Below, piece after piece: positions 14,100 through 22,613 of a DNA stretch of 64,000 nucleotides. Within the stretch, counting starts at the first letter, position 1; each line of letters opens with the position of its first letter. Source of the stretch: Ferrovibrio sp046297595 (GTDB lineage Bacteria; Pseudomonadota; Alphaproteobacteria; Ferrovibrionales; Ferrovibrionaceae). The notes under the pieces are model-generated. The model searched no databases and was not told where the DNA came from. It worked only from the letters and a program-made list of their open reading frames with translations. Made by a program: the position numbers and the translations under genes. The stretch covers positions 86,921 to 150,920 of the forward strand of contig NZ_JBKBHT010000008.1 of the NCBI RefSeq assembly GCF_046297595.1, written 5' to 3'.

Positions 14100-14393
14100 T
14101 CAGGCGGCCTTGGCGGCCAGGGCCTTCTTGATCTTGCGCTTCAGCACCTTGGCGTCGTCCGACAGGCGGTCGTCGCGGGTCTTCAGCAGCCAGTTGTCGA
14201 TGCCGCCGTTATGCTCGACCGAGCGCAGGCCGTGGCTGGAGACGCGCAGCGTCACATCGCGGCCCAGCGCCTCGCTGATCAGCGAAACCACATGCAGGTT
14301 CGGCAGGAAGCGACGCCGGGTCTTGTTGTTGGCGTGGCTGACGTTGTTACCGGACTGAACGCCCTTGCCGGTCACTTCGCAACGACGGGCCAT
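14100..14393 (-). CDS. rpmB: 50S ribosomal protein L28
   Basis: 97 residues, the usual length for alphaproteobacterial bL28. It starts MARRCEVTGKGVQSGNNVSH, followed by NNKTRRRFLPNLHVV, both diagnostic of L28, and ends in a basic Ala/Lys tail. It is a structural protein of the large subunit. A strong promoter lies 46-74 bases upstream on the minus strand, and AGAGG precedes the ATG. It is divergent from rpmH and shares its upstream region. Confidence 0.98.
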   Translation of the reverse strand: MARRCEVTGKGVQSGNNVSHANNKTRRRFLPNLHVVSLISEALGRDVTLRVSSHGLRSVEHNGGIDNWLLKTRDDRLSDDAKVLKRKIKKALAAKAA

Positions 14394-14438
14394 GATGAAC
14401 CTCTAACTTTCCAGTGTGAGTCTTAAATTTGGCGGCCG

Positions 14439-14467
14439 GTTATAGGGTCTTACCCCCCACCCGTCAA
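14439..14467 (-). promoter_or_regulatory. sigma70 promoter of rpmB
   Basis: On the minus strand TTGACG (14467-14462), a spacer of exactly 17 bases, and TATAAC (14444-14439). This is a near-consensus housekeeping promoter about 46 bases upstream of the rpmB start. Confidence 0.75.
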
Positions 14468-14574
14468 CTCGAATCCCGGCCCGGGCATGGGGCGGGCGCC
14501 GGCTTTCCCCGCCGGCAGCGGAAAATCCCTGTTTTGCCGGGTCTTGCCGCCGGCCGCACTGGCATAAAGGCGCG

Positions 14575-14603
14575 TTGACTCCACCGGCCCGACCCCGTAT
14601 ACA
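14575..14603 (+). promoter_or_regulatory. sigma70 promoter of the rpmH-rnpA operon
   Basis: TTGACT (14575-14580), a 17-base spacer, TATACA (14598-14603). Transcription would begin near 14610, giving a leader of roughly 100 bases before rpmH. The interval 14394-14711 holds only this promoter, the rpmB promoter and the leader hairpin; no gene was seen in it. Confidence 0.75.
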
Positions 14604-14618
14604 GCGGGACCGATTTTG

Positions 14619-14640
14619 CCGGGGGTCCACAGGCCCCCGG
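14619..14640 (+). promoter_or_regulatory. G/C hairpin in the rpmH leader
   Basis: CCGGGGG (14619-14625) and CCCCCGG (14634-14640) form a 7-bp perfect stem with an 8-base loop just after the predicted transcription start. No long T-run follows, so it is more likely a 5' stabilising or regulatory structure than a terminator. Confidence 0.45.
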
Positions 14641-14711
14641 TTCTATTTGCGTGTATTCGTCTTTTTCCTCGGTTTTCCGGGATAAAGACGGTTGTCAGAC
14701 GGAGAGCCGCT

Positions 14712-14846
14712 GTGAAACGGACCTATCAACCCTCCAAGCTGGTGCGCAAGCGCCGCCATGGTTTCCGCGCCCGCATGGCCACCAAGGGCGGCCAGAAGGT
14801 TATTGCCGCGCGCCGCGCCATCGGCCGCAAGAAGCTCTCGGCCTAA
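14712..14846 (+). CDS. rpmH: 50S ribosomal protein L34
   Basis: 44 residues, exactly the family length: it begins MKRTYQPSKLVRKRRHGF and continues RARMATKGGQKVIAARRA. The start codon is GTG at 14712, set by the invariant N-terminus and the GGAGAG Shine-Dalgarno at 14701-14706. It opens the conserved rpmH-rnpA-yidD-yidC block; rnpA follows after 10 bases. Confidence 0.98.
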   Translation: MKRTYQPSKLVRKRRHGFRARMATKGGQKVIAARRAIGRKKLSA

Positions 14847-14856
14847 TTTACCCGCG

Positions 14857-15246
14857 ATGGCGACGGGCGGTGTCGAACGACTCCGCCGCCGCGCGGATTA
14901 TCTCCGGGTGCAGGCGGCCGAGCGGCGAGTGGCGCTGCCCGGTCTGCTGCTGCAGGCTGCGCCGGGCGAGGCCGGGCACCGCCGTGTCGGTTTCACCGCA
15001 TCCCGCAAGGTCGGCAATGCCGTGGCCCGCAACCGGGCCCGTCGCCGCCTGAAAGCCCTGGCCGGGGAAATCCTGCCGATGCATGCCGCCGCCGGCCACG
15101 ATTATGTGCTGGTGGCCCGCCAGGCCACGCCGGCGCGAGACTTCCAGGCGCTGCGACGCGATCTGGAAAATGCGCTCAAAAAACTGAAACTCTGGCAGTC
15201 GGCCGTGCCGGTGGCTGCCCAACCGGGAGAGGGAAGCGCGGCATGA
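14857..15246 (+). CDS. rnpA: Ribonuclease P protein component
   Basis: 129 residues. RnpA binds the catalytic RNase P RNA for tRNA 5'-end maturation. The signature RNP helix is clear: GFTASRKVGNAVARNRARRRLKAL. It is preceded by ERLRRRADYLRVQ and followed by a YVLVARQAT strand and DFQALRRDLENALKKL. The start at 14857 (MATGGVERL) gives the normal length; the frame stays open upstream through rpmH but that part is not conserved. Its stop overlaps the yidD start by 4 bases, indicating translational coupling. Confidence 0.95.
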   Translation: MATGGVERLRRRADYLRVQAAERRVALPGLLLQAAPGEAGHRRVGFTASRKVGNAVARNRARRRLKALAGEILPMHAAAGHDYVLVARQATPARDFQALRRDLENALKKLKLWQSAVPVAAQPGEGSAA

Positions 15247-15518
15247 CACCTCTTGCCCGCCTGCTCAGTCTCCCCATCAAGGCCTATCGCCTGATCCTCT
15301 CACCCTGGATCGGCCATGGCTGCCGTTATCAGCCCACCTGCTCCTGCTACGCGCTCGAAGCGCTGGAAAAGCATGGTGCCGCGCGCGGCAGCTATCTGGC
15401 CGTGCGCCGCCTGGCGCGCTGCCACCCGCTTGGCGGCAGCGGCTATGATCCCGTGCCGCCGGCCCGTGGCGAAACCGGTTCCGTTGACCATTCCTCCGTA
15501 CAGCAAGGCTCAGTCTGA
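15243..15518 (+). CDS. yidD: Membrane protein insertion efficiency factor YidD
   Basis: 91 residues, with the family core AYRLILSPWIGHGCRYQPTC, CYALEALEKHGAARGSYLAV and the ending RLARCHPLGGSGYDPVP. YidD is a small membrane-associated protein that aids YidC-dependent insertion. It overlaps rnpA by 4 bases, and its last base is the first base of the yidC start, so rnpA-yidD-yidC are translationally coupled. Confidence 0.95.
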   Translation: MTPLARLLSLPIKAYRLILSPWIGHGCRYQPTCSCYALEALEKHGAARGSYLAVRRLARCHPLGGSGYDPVPPARGETGSVDHSSVQQGSV

Positions 15519-17341
15519 TGTCCGACCAGAAGAACCTCATCATTGCGATCGTCGTGTCGGTGGCGATCCTGCTCGGTTTCCAGTTCTTCGTCGAAAAGCC
15601 CAAGCAGGACCGGCTGCGCGAGCAGCAGGCGACGCAGCAGAGCCAGGTTTCGCCCACCGACGGCACCCCGGTGCCGGGTGCTTCCGGCCTGCCGCAACTG
15701 CCCAATCTGGCGCAGCAGGCGGCCGATCTGGCGCTGACGCGCGACAAGGCCCTGGCCGAAACCCCGCGCGTGAAGATCGAGGGCAAGCGCCTGGTCGGCT
15801 CGATCAATCTGGTCGGCGCCCGCATCGACGATGTCGTGCTGCCCGAATACAAGGAAACCATTCAGCCCGATAGCAAGCCGATCCAGCTGCTGTCGCCGGC
15901 CGGTGCGCCGTCGCCCTATTATGCCGAATTCGGCTGGACGGTCGCGGGCAATGGCGTAACCCTGCCGAACGCGCAGACGCGCTGGAGCGCCGATCGCGAC
16001 GTACTGAAGCCGGGCCAGCCGGTGATGCTGACCTGGGATAACGGTCAGGGCCTGGTCTTCACCCGCAAGATCGAGATCGACAACAACTATCTCTTCACCG
16101 TGACGCAGGCGGTGGAGAACAAGGGCGACAAGGCGATCACCCTGTTCCCCTATGCGCTGGTATCGCGCCATGGCACGCCGAAAACGGATGGCCTCTATAT
16201 CCTGCATGAAGGCCCGCTTGGCGTGTTCCGCGACAAGCTCGGCGATAACGGCACGCTGAAGGAACTGGCCTACAAGGATCTGGCCGAAGACAAGGCCAGC
16301 GAATACGACACCGTCGGCGGCTGGCTCGGTTTCACCGACAAATACTGGCAGACCGTGCTGGTGCCCGGCGTGGAGCAGACCGTGAAGGCCCGCTTCACCC
16401 ATGCCAAGCCCAATAACGGCACAGATCGCTATCAGGCCGACTATCTCGGCGCCGGCCAGCAGCTTGAACCCGGCAAAACCGTCAGTGCCACCACGCTGCT
16501 GTTTGCGGGCGCCAAGGAGGTCAACCTGCTCGACCGCTACGAGGAGCAGCACAAGATCCTGCGCTTCGAGCTGTCGGTCGACTGGGGCTGGTTCCACTTC
16601 CTGACCAAGCCGATGTTCTACAGCATCGACTTCCTGAAGGGCGTGCTCGGTAATATCGGCCTGGCCATGCTGGCCGTCACCGTGATCGTCAAGCTGCTGT
16701 TCTTCCCGCTCGCCTACAAGTCCTACGTGGCGATGAGCGCGATGAAGAAGCTGCAGCCCGAGATGCAGAAACTGCGCGAGCGTTATGGCGAGGACCGCGC
16801 CAAGATGCAGCAGGAGCTGATGGCGCTGTACAAGAAGGAAAAGGTCAATCCTGCCGCCGGCTGTCTGCCGATCCTGCTGCAGATTCCGGTCTTCTTCGCG
16901 CTCTACAAGGTGCTCTACATCGCCATCGAGATGCGCCACGCGCCCTTCTATGGCTGGATCCACGATCTCTCCGCGCCCGATCCCACCTCGTGGATGAACG
17001 GTTTTGGCCTGCTGCCCTGGGCGGTGCCAGATCTTGGCCCTCTGGCGGTCATCTCGATCGGCATCTGGCCGATCATCATGGGCGTTTCCATGTGGCTGCA
17101 GATGAAGATGAATCCGACGCCGCCAGATCCGGTGCAGCAGAAGATCTTCGCCCTGATGCCGGTGGTGTTCACCTTCATGCTCGGCCATTTCGCCGCCGGT
17201 CTGGTGATCTACTGGAGCTGGAACAACACGCTGTCGATCCTGCAGCAATATGTGATCATGAAGCGGATGGGCGTGAAGATCGGCGGCGGCGCCGAGGAAT
17301 CCGCCCCGGCCGCCAAGCCTACGTCCAAGTCGAAGAAGTAA
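15518..17341 (+). CDS. yidC: Membrane protein insertase YidC
   Basis: 607 residues, a Gram-negative type YidC. The N-terminal membrane anchor (about residues 5-24) is followed by a short polar linker, a large periplasmic beta domain (about 70-350) and the conserved 60KD_IMP insertase core with five further membrane segments. That core includes a cytoplasmic hairpin (MKKLQPEMQKLRERYGEDRAKMQQE) and the family stretch NPAAGCLPILLQIPVFFALY. The tail is Lys/Pro-rich. It inserts inner-membrane proteins alone or with SecYEG. engB follows after 5 bases. Confidence 0.97.
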   Translation: MSDQKNLIIAIVVSVAILLGFQFFVEKPKQDRLREQQATQQSQVSPTDGTPVPGASGLPQLPNLAQQAADLALTRDKALAETPRVKIEGKRLVGSINLVGARIDDVVLPEYKETIQPDSKPIQLLSPAGAPSPYYAEFGWTVAGNGVTLPNAQTRWSADRDVLKPGQPVMLTWDNGQGLVFTRKIEIDNNYLFTVTQAVENKGDKAITLFPYALVSRHGTPKTDGLYILHEGPLGVFRDKLGDNGTLKELAYKDLAEDKASEYDTVGGWLGFTDKYWQTVLVPGVEQTVKARFTHAKPNNGTDRYQADYLGAGQQLEPGKTVSATTLLFAGAKEVNLLDRYEEQHKILRFELSVDWGWFHFLTKPMFYSIDFLKGVLGNIGLAMLAVTVIVKLLFFPLAYKSYVAMSAMKKLQPEMQKLRERYGEDRAKMQQELMALYKKEKVNPAAGCLPILLQIPVFFALYKVLYIAIEMRHAPFYGWIHDLSAPDPTSWMNGFGLLPWAVPDLGPLAVISIGIWPIIMGVSMWLQMKMNPTPPDPVQQKIFALMPVVFTFMLGHFAAGLVIYWSWNNTLSILQQYVIMKRMGVKIGGGAEESAPAAKPTSKSKK

Positions 17342-17346
17342 GGCGC

Positions 17347-18000
17347 ATGGCCGACCTGCCGGCCGTGGAAGAGGATTTCGGCCCGGCCGCGCTGGAACGC
17401 GGCCGGCTGCTCTTCGCCGGCCCCTGCGACTTCTTCGCCGGCGCCATGACCATGCCGCAGCTTCCGCCCGCGCGCGGGCCGGAAATCGCCTTTGCCGGGC
17501 GGTCCAATGTCGGCAAGTCGTCGCTGGTCAACGCGCTCTGCGGCCGCAAGGCCCTGGCGCGCACCTCCAACACGCCGGGCCGGACCCAGCAGCTCAACTT
17601 CTTCGATCTCGGCAATGGCACGCTCAGCCTGGTCGACCTGCCGGGCTATGGTTATTCCTCGGTCGGCAAGGCCAAGGCGGCGGCCTGGACCGAGACCACC
17701 CGCGCCTATCTGAAAGGCCGGCCGGAGTTGAAACGGGTCTGCCTGCTGATCGACAGTCGCCACGGCCTGAAGGCCGGCGACGAGGACATCATGAAGCTGC
17801 TCGACAAGTCAGCGGTGATCTATCAGGTGGTGCTGACCAAGGCCGACAAGACCTCGGCCGCCGAACTGGCCACGACCAAGGCGGCCATGGCTGAGACATT
17901 AAAGCGTCATGTGGCCGCCCATCCCGTGATCCGCGTCACCTCCAGCGAAAGCAGCTTCGGCATCCCAGAAATGCGGGCCGAGCTTGCGGCCCTGGCTTAG
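17347..18000 (+). CDS. engB: Ribosome biogenesis GTP-binding protein EngB (YihA/YsxC)
   Basis: 217-residue GTPase needed for large-subunit assembly. All G motifs are visible: G1 GRSNVGKSSLVNAL, G2 region TSNTPGRTQQLNFF, G3 VDLPGYGYS, G4 LTKADK and G5 VTSS. The start at 17347 (MADLPAVEEDFGPAALERGR) gives the normal length and follows yidC by 5 bases; an in-frame extension back through yidC is not conserved. engB then argB is a common alphaproteobacterial order. Confidence 0.96.
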   Translation: MADLPAVEEDFGPAALERGRLLFAGPCDFFAGAMTMPQLPPARGPEIAFAGRSNVGKSSLVNALCGRKALARTSNTPGRTQQLNFFDLGNGTLSLVDLPGYGYSSVGKAKAAAWTETTRAYLKGRPELKRVCLLIDSRHGLKAGDEDIMKLLDKSAVIYQVVLTKADKTSAAELATTKAAMAETLKRHVAAHPVIRVTSSESSFGIPEMRAELAALA

Positions 18001-18045
18001 ACCCTCGTATAACCGCTAACAGCAACGAAACGCCGAGAAGCAGCC

Positions 18046-18960
18046 ATGAAGACGACCGGCCCGCAACCGCTGGAAACGCATCTGCAGCAGACCGCCAAGG
18101 TCCTGTCCGAGGCCCTGCCGTATATGCGCCGCTTCGCCGGCCAGACCATGGTGATCAAATACGGCGGCCATGCCATGGGCGACGAGGCGCTGGCGATGCA
18201 GTTCGCCCGCGATGTCGTGCTGATCAAGCAGGTCGGCATCAATCCCATCGTGGTGCATGGCGGCGGCCCGCAGATCGGCGCGATGCTGGAGCGGCTGAAG
18301 ATCAAGTCCGAATTCGTCGACGGCCTGCGCGTCACCGATCAGGCCACGGTCGAGATCGTGGAAATGGTGCTGGCCGGCTCGATCAACAAACAGATCGTCA
18401 CCGCGATCAACGCCGCCGGCGGCACCGGCATCGGCATCTCGGGCAAGGATGGCCGCCTGATCGAGGCGCGCAAGCTACGCCGCTCCGTGCGCGATCCGGG
18501 CTCGAATATCGAGAAGCTGCTCGATCTGGGTTTCGTCGGCGAGCCGATGCGCATCAACCCCGACATCCTGCGCAGCCTGCAGAATTCCAACCTGATCCCG
18601 GTCGTCGCGCCCATCGGCGTGGGCGAGAATGGCGAGACCTACAATATCAATGCCGACACCTCGGCCGGCGCGATTGCCGCTGCCGTCGGCGCCAGCAAGC
18701 TGCTCATGCTCACCGACGTGGCCGGCGTGCTGAACAAGGACAAGAAGCTGATTCCCAGCCTCACCGCGAAGGATGCGCTGGTGCTGATGGGCGATGGCAC
18801 CATCTCGGGCGGCATGATCCCGAAGGTGGAAACCTGCCTCGATGCCGTGCGCGGCGGCGTGCAGGCGGCGCATATCCTGGATGGCCGCATCCCGCATGTG
18901 CTGCTGCTTGAACTTTTCACGGCCCATGGCGTCGGCACGATGATCGAGCGCACGCCCTGA
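18046..18960 (+). CDS. argB: Acetylglutamate kinase
   Basis: 304 residues; the second step of arginine synthesis, phosphorylating N-acetyl-L-glutamate with ATP in the cytoplasm. Motifs: MVIKYGGHAMGD (phosphate-binding lysine), VHGGGPQIGAML, NINADTSAGAIAAAV and GDGTISGGMIPKVETC. The N-terminal helix (about 25 residues before the kinase core) is the type found in arginine-inhibited hexameric NAGKs, suggesting feedback inhibition. It ends just before a strong terminator. Confidence 0.97.
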   Translation: MKTTGPQPLETHLQQTAKVLSEALPYMRRFAGQTMVIKYGGHAMGDEALAMQFARDVVLIKQVGINPIVVHGGGPQIGAMLERLKIKSEFVDGLRVTDQATVEIVEMVLAGSINKQIVTAINAAGGTGIGISGKDGRLIEARKLRRSVRDPGSNIEKLLDLGFVGEPMRINPDILRSLQNSNLIPVVAPIGVGENGETYNINADTSAGAIAAAVGASKLLMLTDVAGVLNKDKKLIPSLTAKDALVLMGDGTISGGMIPKVETCLDAVRGGVQAAHILDGRIPHVLLLELFTAHGVGTMIERTP

Positions 18961-18985
18961 CGCTTGGCGCTCGAGCGCTGCTTCA

Positions 18986-19017
18986 AAAAGCCGCCAGTTT
19001 CTGCTGGCGGCTTTTTT
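18986..19017. terminator. Rho-independent terminator between argB and the EamA gene
   Basis: AAAAGCCGCCAG (18986-18997) pairs with CTGGCGGCTTTT (19004-19015), loop TTTCTG, followed by a T-run. The A-tract on the left lets it also serve the convergent EamA gene. Confidence 0.88.
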
Positions 19018-19907
19018 TATTGCGCCGCCTGTTGTCGCCGGTTCACTAGGTAGATGCCGGCGACGATCACGCCGGCCGCCAGCCAGGTGATCAGTCCATA
19101 ACGTTCGCCGAACACGAAGGTGCCGATGGCCAGGCTGGTCGCCGTCATCACATAGCCGATCTGGCTTAAGTAAACCGGCCCGGCCACACGCTGCAGTTCG
19201 AAATAGGGAATGAAGCTTAAGAACGCGGCGATGCCGGCCGCGACCAGAATCCAGTCGGCATCGATGCGGCCGGCGGGAAGATGCGCGACACCGAATGCCA
19301 GCCCGCCCAGCAGCAGCCAGAAGGCGGCACCCAGCAAAGTGCCGGCGGCCAGCGCCAGCGGGGCCGCATCCTGCGGCCAGGCGCGTGTGCGATAGATGTT
19401 GCCGGCCGCCAGCGAAACCGGCGCGATCAGGGCCAGCAACATCCAGGGCAGGGCAGCCTCGTCCACGGGCCCTGAGCGCGGCAGCAGGATCATGAGGATG
19501 CCGATCAGGCCGAGTGCGATGCCGCCGGCGCGCATCCACGCCAGCTTTTCCATCCGCAGGGTCAGCGCGAAGATGTAGGTCAGCATGGCGGGAAAGGCAT
19601 AGACGATGCTGGGCAGGCCGGCGCCTATTTTTGCCACCGCCAGGAACACCATCACGCTGGGCAGGGCCAGCGTGATCAGGCCGCTGATGGCGTAATAGCG
19701 CAGATGCCGGGGCTGCAGCGGTGGCCGCGCGCCGTTGAGCAGGGCGAGCAGGAGCAGCAGCAGGCCGCCGATGAAATTCTGCCAGAAAGCAAAGCCGATC
19801 ATCGGAATGCCTTCGCCCGCCGCCACTTTGGCGAATGGCGGCGCGAAGCCGAGCGCGACGCCGGTGGCGATCAGCAACAGCAGGGGATAGAAACGGGACT
19901 GGCGCAT
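19017..19907 (-). CDS. EamA/DMT family transporter
   Basis: A 296-residue inner-membrane protein with ten predicted helices arranged as two EamA repeats, including FAPPFAKVAAGEGIPMIGFAFWQ in repeat 1 and the C-terminal FGERYGLITWLAAGVIVAGIYL typical of DMT exporters. The substrate is unknown; such proteins export amino acids, nucleosides or other metabolites. The start at 19907 (MRQSRFYPLLLL) places the first helix at the N-terminus; ATGs 15 or 14 codons upstream would add a polar stretch. Confidence 0.85.
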   Translation of the reverse strand: MRQSRFYPLLLLIATGVALGFAPPFAKVAAGEGIPMIGFAFWQNFIGGLLLLLLALLNGARPPLQPRHLRYYAISGLITLALPSVMVFLAVAKIGAGLPSIVYAFPAMLTYIFALTLRMEKLAWMRAGGIALGLIGILMILLPRSGPVDEAALPWMLLALIAPVSLAAGNIYRTRAWPQDAAPLALAAGTLLGAAFWLLLGGLAFGVAHLPAGRIDADWILVAAGIAAFLSFIPYFELQRVAGPVYLSQIGYVMTATSLAIGTFVFGERYGLITWLAAGVIVAGIYLVNRRQQAAQ

Positions 19908-20027
19908 GATCCTATGAACGGACGGCTGGGGAGACGGGGCGAGCCGCATCACCTATCGCGGTCGCCCAACATGGTAAAGCCGCGCGTGGATGGATTGTGC
20001 GGCCCGTCACGATCACCTGCGACACGA

Positions 20028-20921
20028 TCAACTGAACAGCCAGTCGCGGAAGGCGCGGATCGCCGGCTCGCGTTCGCGCCCGGCCAGGTGCAGCAGATAA
20101 TAGCCGCCGCGGCGCCGCACGCGATGCTTCGGCAAAGGCTCGGCCAGGCGTCCGCTGCCGAGTTCCGCCTGCACGAAGATGTCTGGCACCAGGGCAAGGC
20201 CCAGGCCGTTCACGGCGGCCTCGATCGACATGAAGAAATGCTCAAACGCCGGGCCGCGAATCTGCGCAGGCGGTTTCAGGCCGGCGGCCGTGAACCATTC
20301 GCTCCAGGCTTCCGGCCGCGTGGAATGGGTCAGCAGCACATGGCGCTTCACGTCTTCGGACTTTTTCACCGGCTTGTTTTTCAGCAGGGCGGGGGCGCCG
20401 ACCAGGATCACGGTTTCGGCGAACAGGAATTCCGCTTTCAGTTCTGCCGGCCAGACGTTGCTGCTGCTGGCATACTGGATGCCCACATCCACCGGCTCGG
20501 CGGCGAAATCGATCGGGCGGTCGGCGCTGGTCACATCCACGGCGATCTCGGGATGCAGGTGCTGGAAATCGGCCAGCCGTGGCATGAACCAGCGCATGGC
20601 AAAGGTCGGCAGCATGGTGATGGCCAGCCGGTTGGCCGGGCGGCCGGCGCGGGCGATCAGGCGCGTGGCGGCCGAGATGCGCTCGAAGGCGTCCTTCAGG
20701 GCCGGCAGATAGGCGCCGCCCGCCTCGGTGAGCTGCAGGCCGCGCGGACCGCGCCGGAACAGCGCCACGCCCAGTTCCGCCTCCAGCTGCTTCACCAGCC
20801 GGCTCACCGCGCCCTGGGTGACATGCAGTTCCTCGGCGGCGCGGGTGAAGCTCAAATGCCGGCCAGCGGCGGCGAAAGCGCGCAGGGCGTTCAGGGATGG
20901 CAGGTCATGAGAAAAACTCAT
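20028..20921 (-). CDS. LysR family regulator (GcvA-like)
   Basis: 297 residues. The winged helix (about 8-67) reads LPSLNALRAFAAAGRHLSFT then AAEELHVTQGAVSRLVKQLE, followed by RRGPRGLQLTEAG, a pattern close to GcvA-type regulators. A substrate-binding-like effector domain follows (about 92-297). It is divergently transcribed from a VOC gene 86 bases away, with a perfect palindrome between them, so that gene is the likely target. The effector is not known. Confidence 0.9.
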   Translation of the reverse strand: MSFSHDLPSLNALRAFAAAGRHLSFTRAAEELHVTQGAVSRLVKQLEAELGVALFRRGPRGLQLTEAGGAYLPALKDAFERISAATRLIARAGRPANRLAITMLPTFAMRWFMPRLADFQHLHPEIAVDVTSADRPIDFAAEPVDVGIQYASSSNVWPAELKAEFLFAETVILVGAPALLKNKPVKKSEDVKRHVLLTHSTRPEAWSEWFTAAGLKPPAQIRGPAFEHFFMSIEAAVNGLGLALVPDIFVQAELGSGRLAEPLPKHRVRRRGGYYLLHLAGREREPAIRAFRDWLFS

Positions 20922-20941
20922 AGCGAGCCGAGATTAAATCG

Positions 20942-20955
20942 ATTGTCGCGACAAT
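20942..20955. promoter_or_regulatory. Perfect palindrome between LysR and VOC genes
   Basis: ATTGTCGCGACAAT is a 14-base perfect dyad about 53 bases upstream of the VOC start and 21 bases upstream of the LysR start. It fits a LysR-type site of T-N11-A spacing and is the best candidate operator of the divergent pair. Confidence 0.5.
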
Positions 20956-21007
20956 GCCAGCCGCTATGATCCGGCCATTGCCAGCCCCCTGATTTTAAGA
21001 GGCCCCG

Positions 21008-21466
21008 ATGAACGCCCTAGCCCCCACCAAGACCGCCGCATCCACCAAGGCGATCCGCCCGTTCCACCTCGCCTTCCCGGTGCGCGACATCGCCGAGGCG
21101 CGCAAGTTCTACGGCGAACTGCTGGGCTGCGCCGAGGGCCGCTCGTCGGAAACCTGGGTCGACTTCGATTTCTACGGCCATCAGGTGGTGGCGCACCTGG
21201 CGCCCGAGGAAACCGGCTACAAGCAGGCCGGTGCGGTGGACGGCCATGACGTGCCGGTGAAGCATTTCGGCGTGATCCTCTCGATCCCGGACTGGAAGGC
21301 GCTGGCCAAGAAGCTGACCGATGCCGGCATCAAGTTCATCATCGAACCCTATGTGCGTTTCGAGGGCGAGGTGGGCGAGCAGCACACCATGTTCTTCCTC
21401 GATCCCTCGGGCAACGCGCTTGAGTTCAAGGCATTTGCCAACGACGACATGATTTTTGCGAAGTAA
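21008..21466 (+). CDS. VOC (vicinal oxygen chelate) family protein
   Basis: A 152-residue single-domain glyoxalase/dioxygenase-fold protein with two beta-alpha-beta-beta-beta repeats. IRPFHLAFPVRDIAEARKFYGELLGC opens repeat 1 with a candidate metal-ligand His. VKHFGVILSIPDWKALAKKL opens repeat 2 with another. FFLDPSGNALEFKAF supplies the usual C-terminal Glu ligand. The substrate cannot be told. The start has AAGAGG upstream. It is probably controlled by the divergent LysR protein. Confidence 0.85.
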   Translation: MNALAPTKTAASTKAIRPFHLAFPVRDIAEARKFYGELLGCAEGRSSETWVDFDFYGHQVVAHLAPEETGYKQAGAVDGHDVPVKHFGVILSIPDWKALAKKLTDAGIKFIIEPYVRFEGEVGEQHTMFFLDPSGNALEFKAFANDDMIFAK

Positions 21467-21490
21467 TCTCGACGTCCACGTTCAAACCTT

Positions 21491-21523
21491 AGCCCTGCGC
21501 CGATTGCCAGCGCAGGGCTTTTT
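21491..21523. terminator. Rho-independent terminator after the VOC gene
   Basis: AGCCCTGCGC (21491-21500) and GCGCAGGGCT (21510-21519) form a perfect 10-bp stem followed by TTTT. It also lies just past the stop of the convergent lipoprotein gene. Confidence 0.85.
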
Positions 21524-21527
21524 GATA

Positions 21528-22613
21528 TCAGGAATTGTCGCCGCCGCCGGCACCAGAACACTGGGCGTAGCGCTGGGCCGGTGCGGTGACGGCCAACGCC
21601 TCGTTCACGGTGGCGGTCAGTTCCTTGTCGACGGCCTCAGCCTCGCCGGTACCGTCGCCGTCTGCCTGATCTATTGTTGTGTTCGGCAGTCGGCCCTGAT
21701 TGTTGCGGAGCGTGTTGCGGGTGCCGAGATCGGTGCTGACGGTATCCAGGGCGCGGCGTTGCTGGTTGGCGAAAACCTGTTCCGGATCGACGCTCTCGGC
21801 CAGGCTTTGCAGCATTTCGAAACGAATATTGGCTATAGCTTGGCGCAGCAGGATGATGCGCTGGCCTTCGGGCGCCTGCTCGCGTAGCACCTTGTTGATC
21901 TGCTCTGCCGCTGTTTTGGCATTCAGGTCCAGCGCTGCGGCATATTCCAGCTTCCGAATGCCCTGGGCTGTGAGGGCCGGTGCTGCGGTGCCGCCACCCT
22001 GGTTGTTCATCAGCATCCGGTTGCTTCCGCCCGATGCGGTTTTTGTCAGGGCATCCATCAAGCTGCGGGGCTTGAGTTGCGGGACATTGACCGCTGTGCC
22101 TGGCGAATTCGCCACCGAGAAAGTCAGGCGCGATGCCGGCACGAAGGCGGTCAGGCGTTCATTGGCTTTTTCGTCCACCAGCCGCAGGCCATCCTCATAT
22201 TCCAGCACGCAGTTGATTGCCTGGAAGCCCTTCTTGAAGATACGGCGCTGCTCCTTCACGTTCACGGTTTCGCGGGCGCCGAAAATGGTGGCCGCGGCCA
22301 GGGCAGTGCCTTTCACGAAATCGGTTGGTGCACCGAACACCAGGCCGGCGCCGCTGGCGGTGGCGGTACCGAACAGGGCATAGGTCGTGCCGCGGTCGAA
22401 GCGCTCGCCCTCCTGGCTCAGCTTGACCAGCGTATCGCGCAAGGTGGAGGCGCAGGCCCTCACCTCGGCAATGGTATCGTTTTCGGCCTTGTATTCGCAG
22501 AAGCTGGCATCCGCATCGGCTTTCGGATCCCGCAGATCGGGCCAGACCGCACCGCAGGCGGTCAAGGATATGGCTGTTGCGGCCATGAGGGCCGCGTGTA
22601 TCGCATGTTGCAT
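21528..22613 (-). CDS. Putative lipoprotein, function unknown
   Basis: 361 residues with a lipoprotein signal peptide (AALMAATAISLTAC; lipidated Cys at about residue 20). The N-terminal third has a Cys pair (SFCEYKAENDTIAEVRAC) and a small Gly/Ala-rich stretch (ALFGTATASGAGLVFGAPTDFVKGTALAAATIFGA) that could insert in or lie on a membrane. The middle is helical and the C-terminal ~100 residues are polar and Asn/Gln-rich. No family was recognised. It is predicted to sit in the periplasm anchored to a membrane, and is followed convergently by the VOC terminator. Confidence 0.7.
   Translation of the reverse strand: MQHAIHAALMAATAISLTACGAVWPDLRDPKADADASFCEYKAENDTIAEVRACASTLRDTLVKLSQEGERFDRGTTYALFGTATASGAGLVFGAPTDFVKGTALAAATIFGARETVNVKEQRRIFKKGFQAINCVLEYEDGLRLVDEKANERLTAFVPASRLTFSVANSPGTAVNVPQLKPRSLMDALTKTASGGSNRMLMNNQGGGTAAPALTAQGIRKLEYAAALDLNAKTAAEQINKVLREQAPEGQRIILLRQAIANIRFEMLQSLAESVDPEQVFANQQRRALDTVSTDLGTRNTLRNNQGRLPNTTIDQADGDGTGEAEAVDKELTATVNEALAVTAPAQRYAQCSGAGGGDNS

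Noticed and set aside
14596..14603. GTATACA near rpmH as a fourth GATTGTRTAC site
   Set aside because: It is the -10 box of a TTGACT-N17-TATACA promoter and lacks the GATT flank.
15443..17248. A 601-codon open frame antisense to yidC
   Set aside because: It is a shadow of a conserved GC-rich gene; its His/Gln/Gly-rich translation has no domain, and yidC is certain on the other strand.
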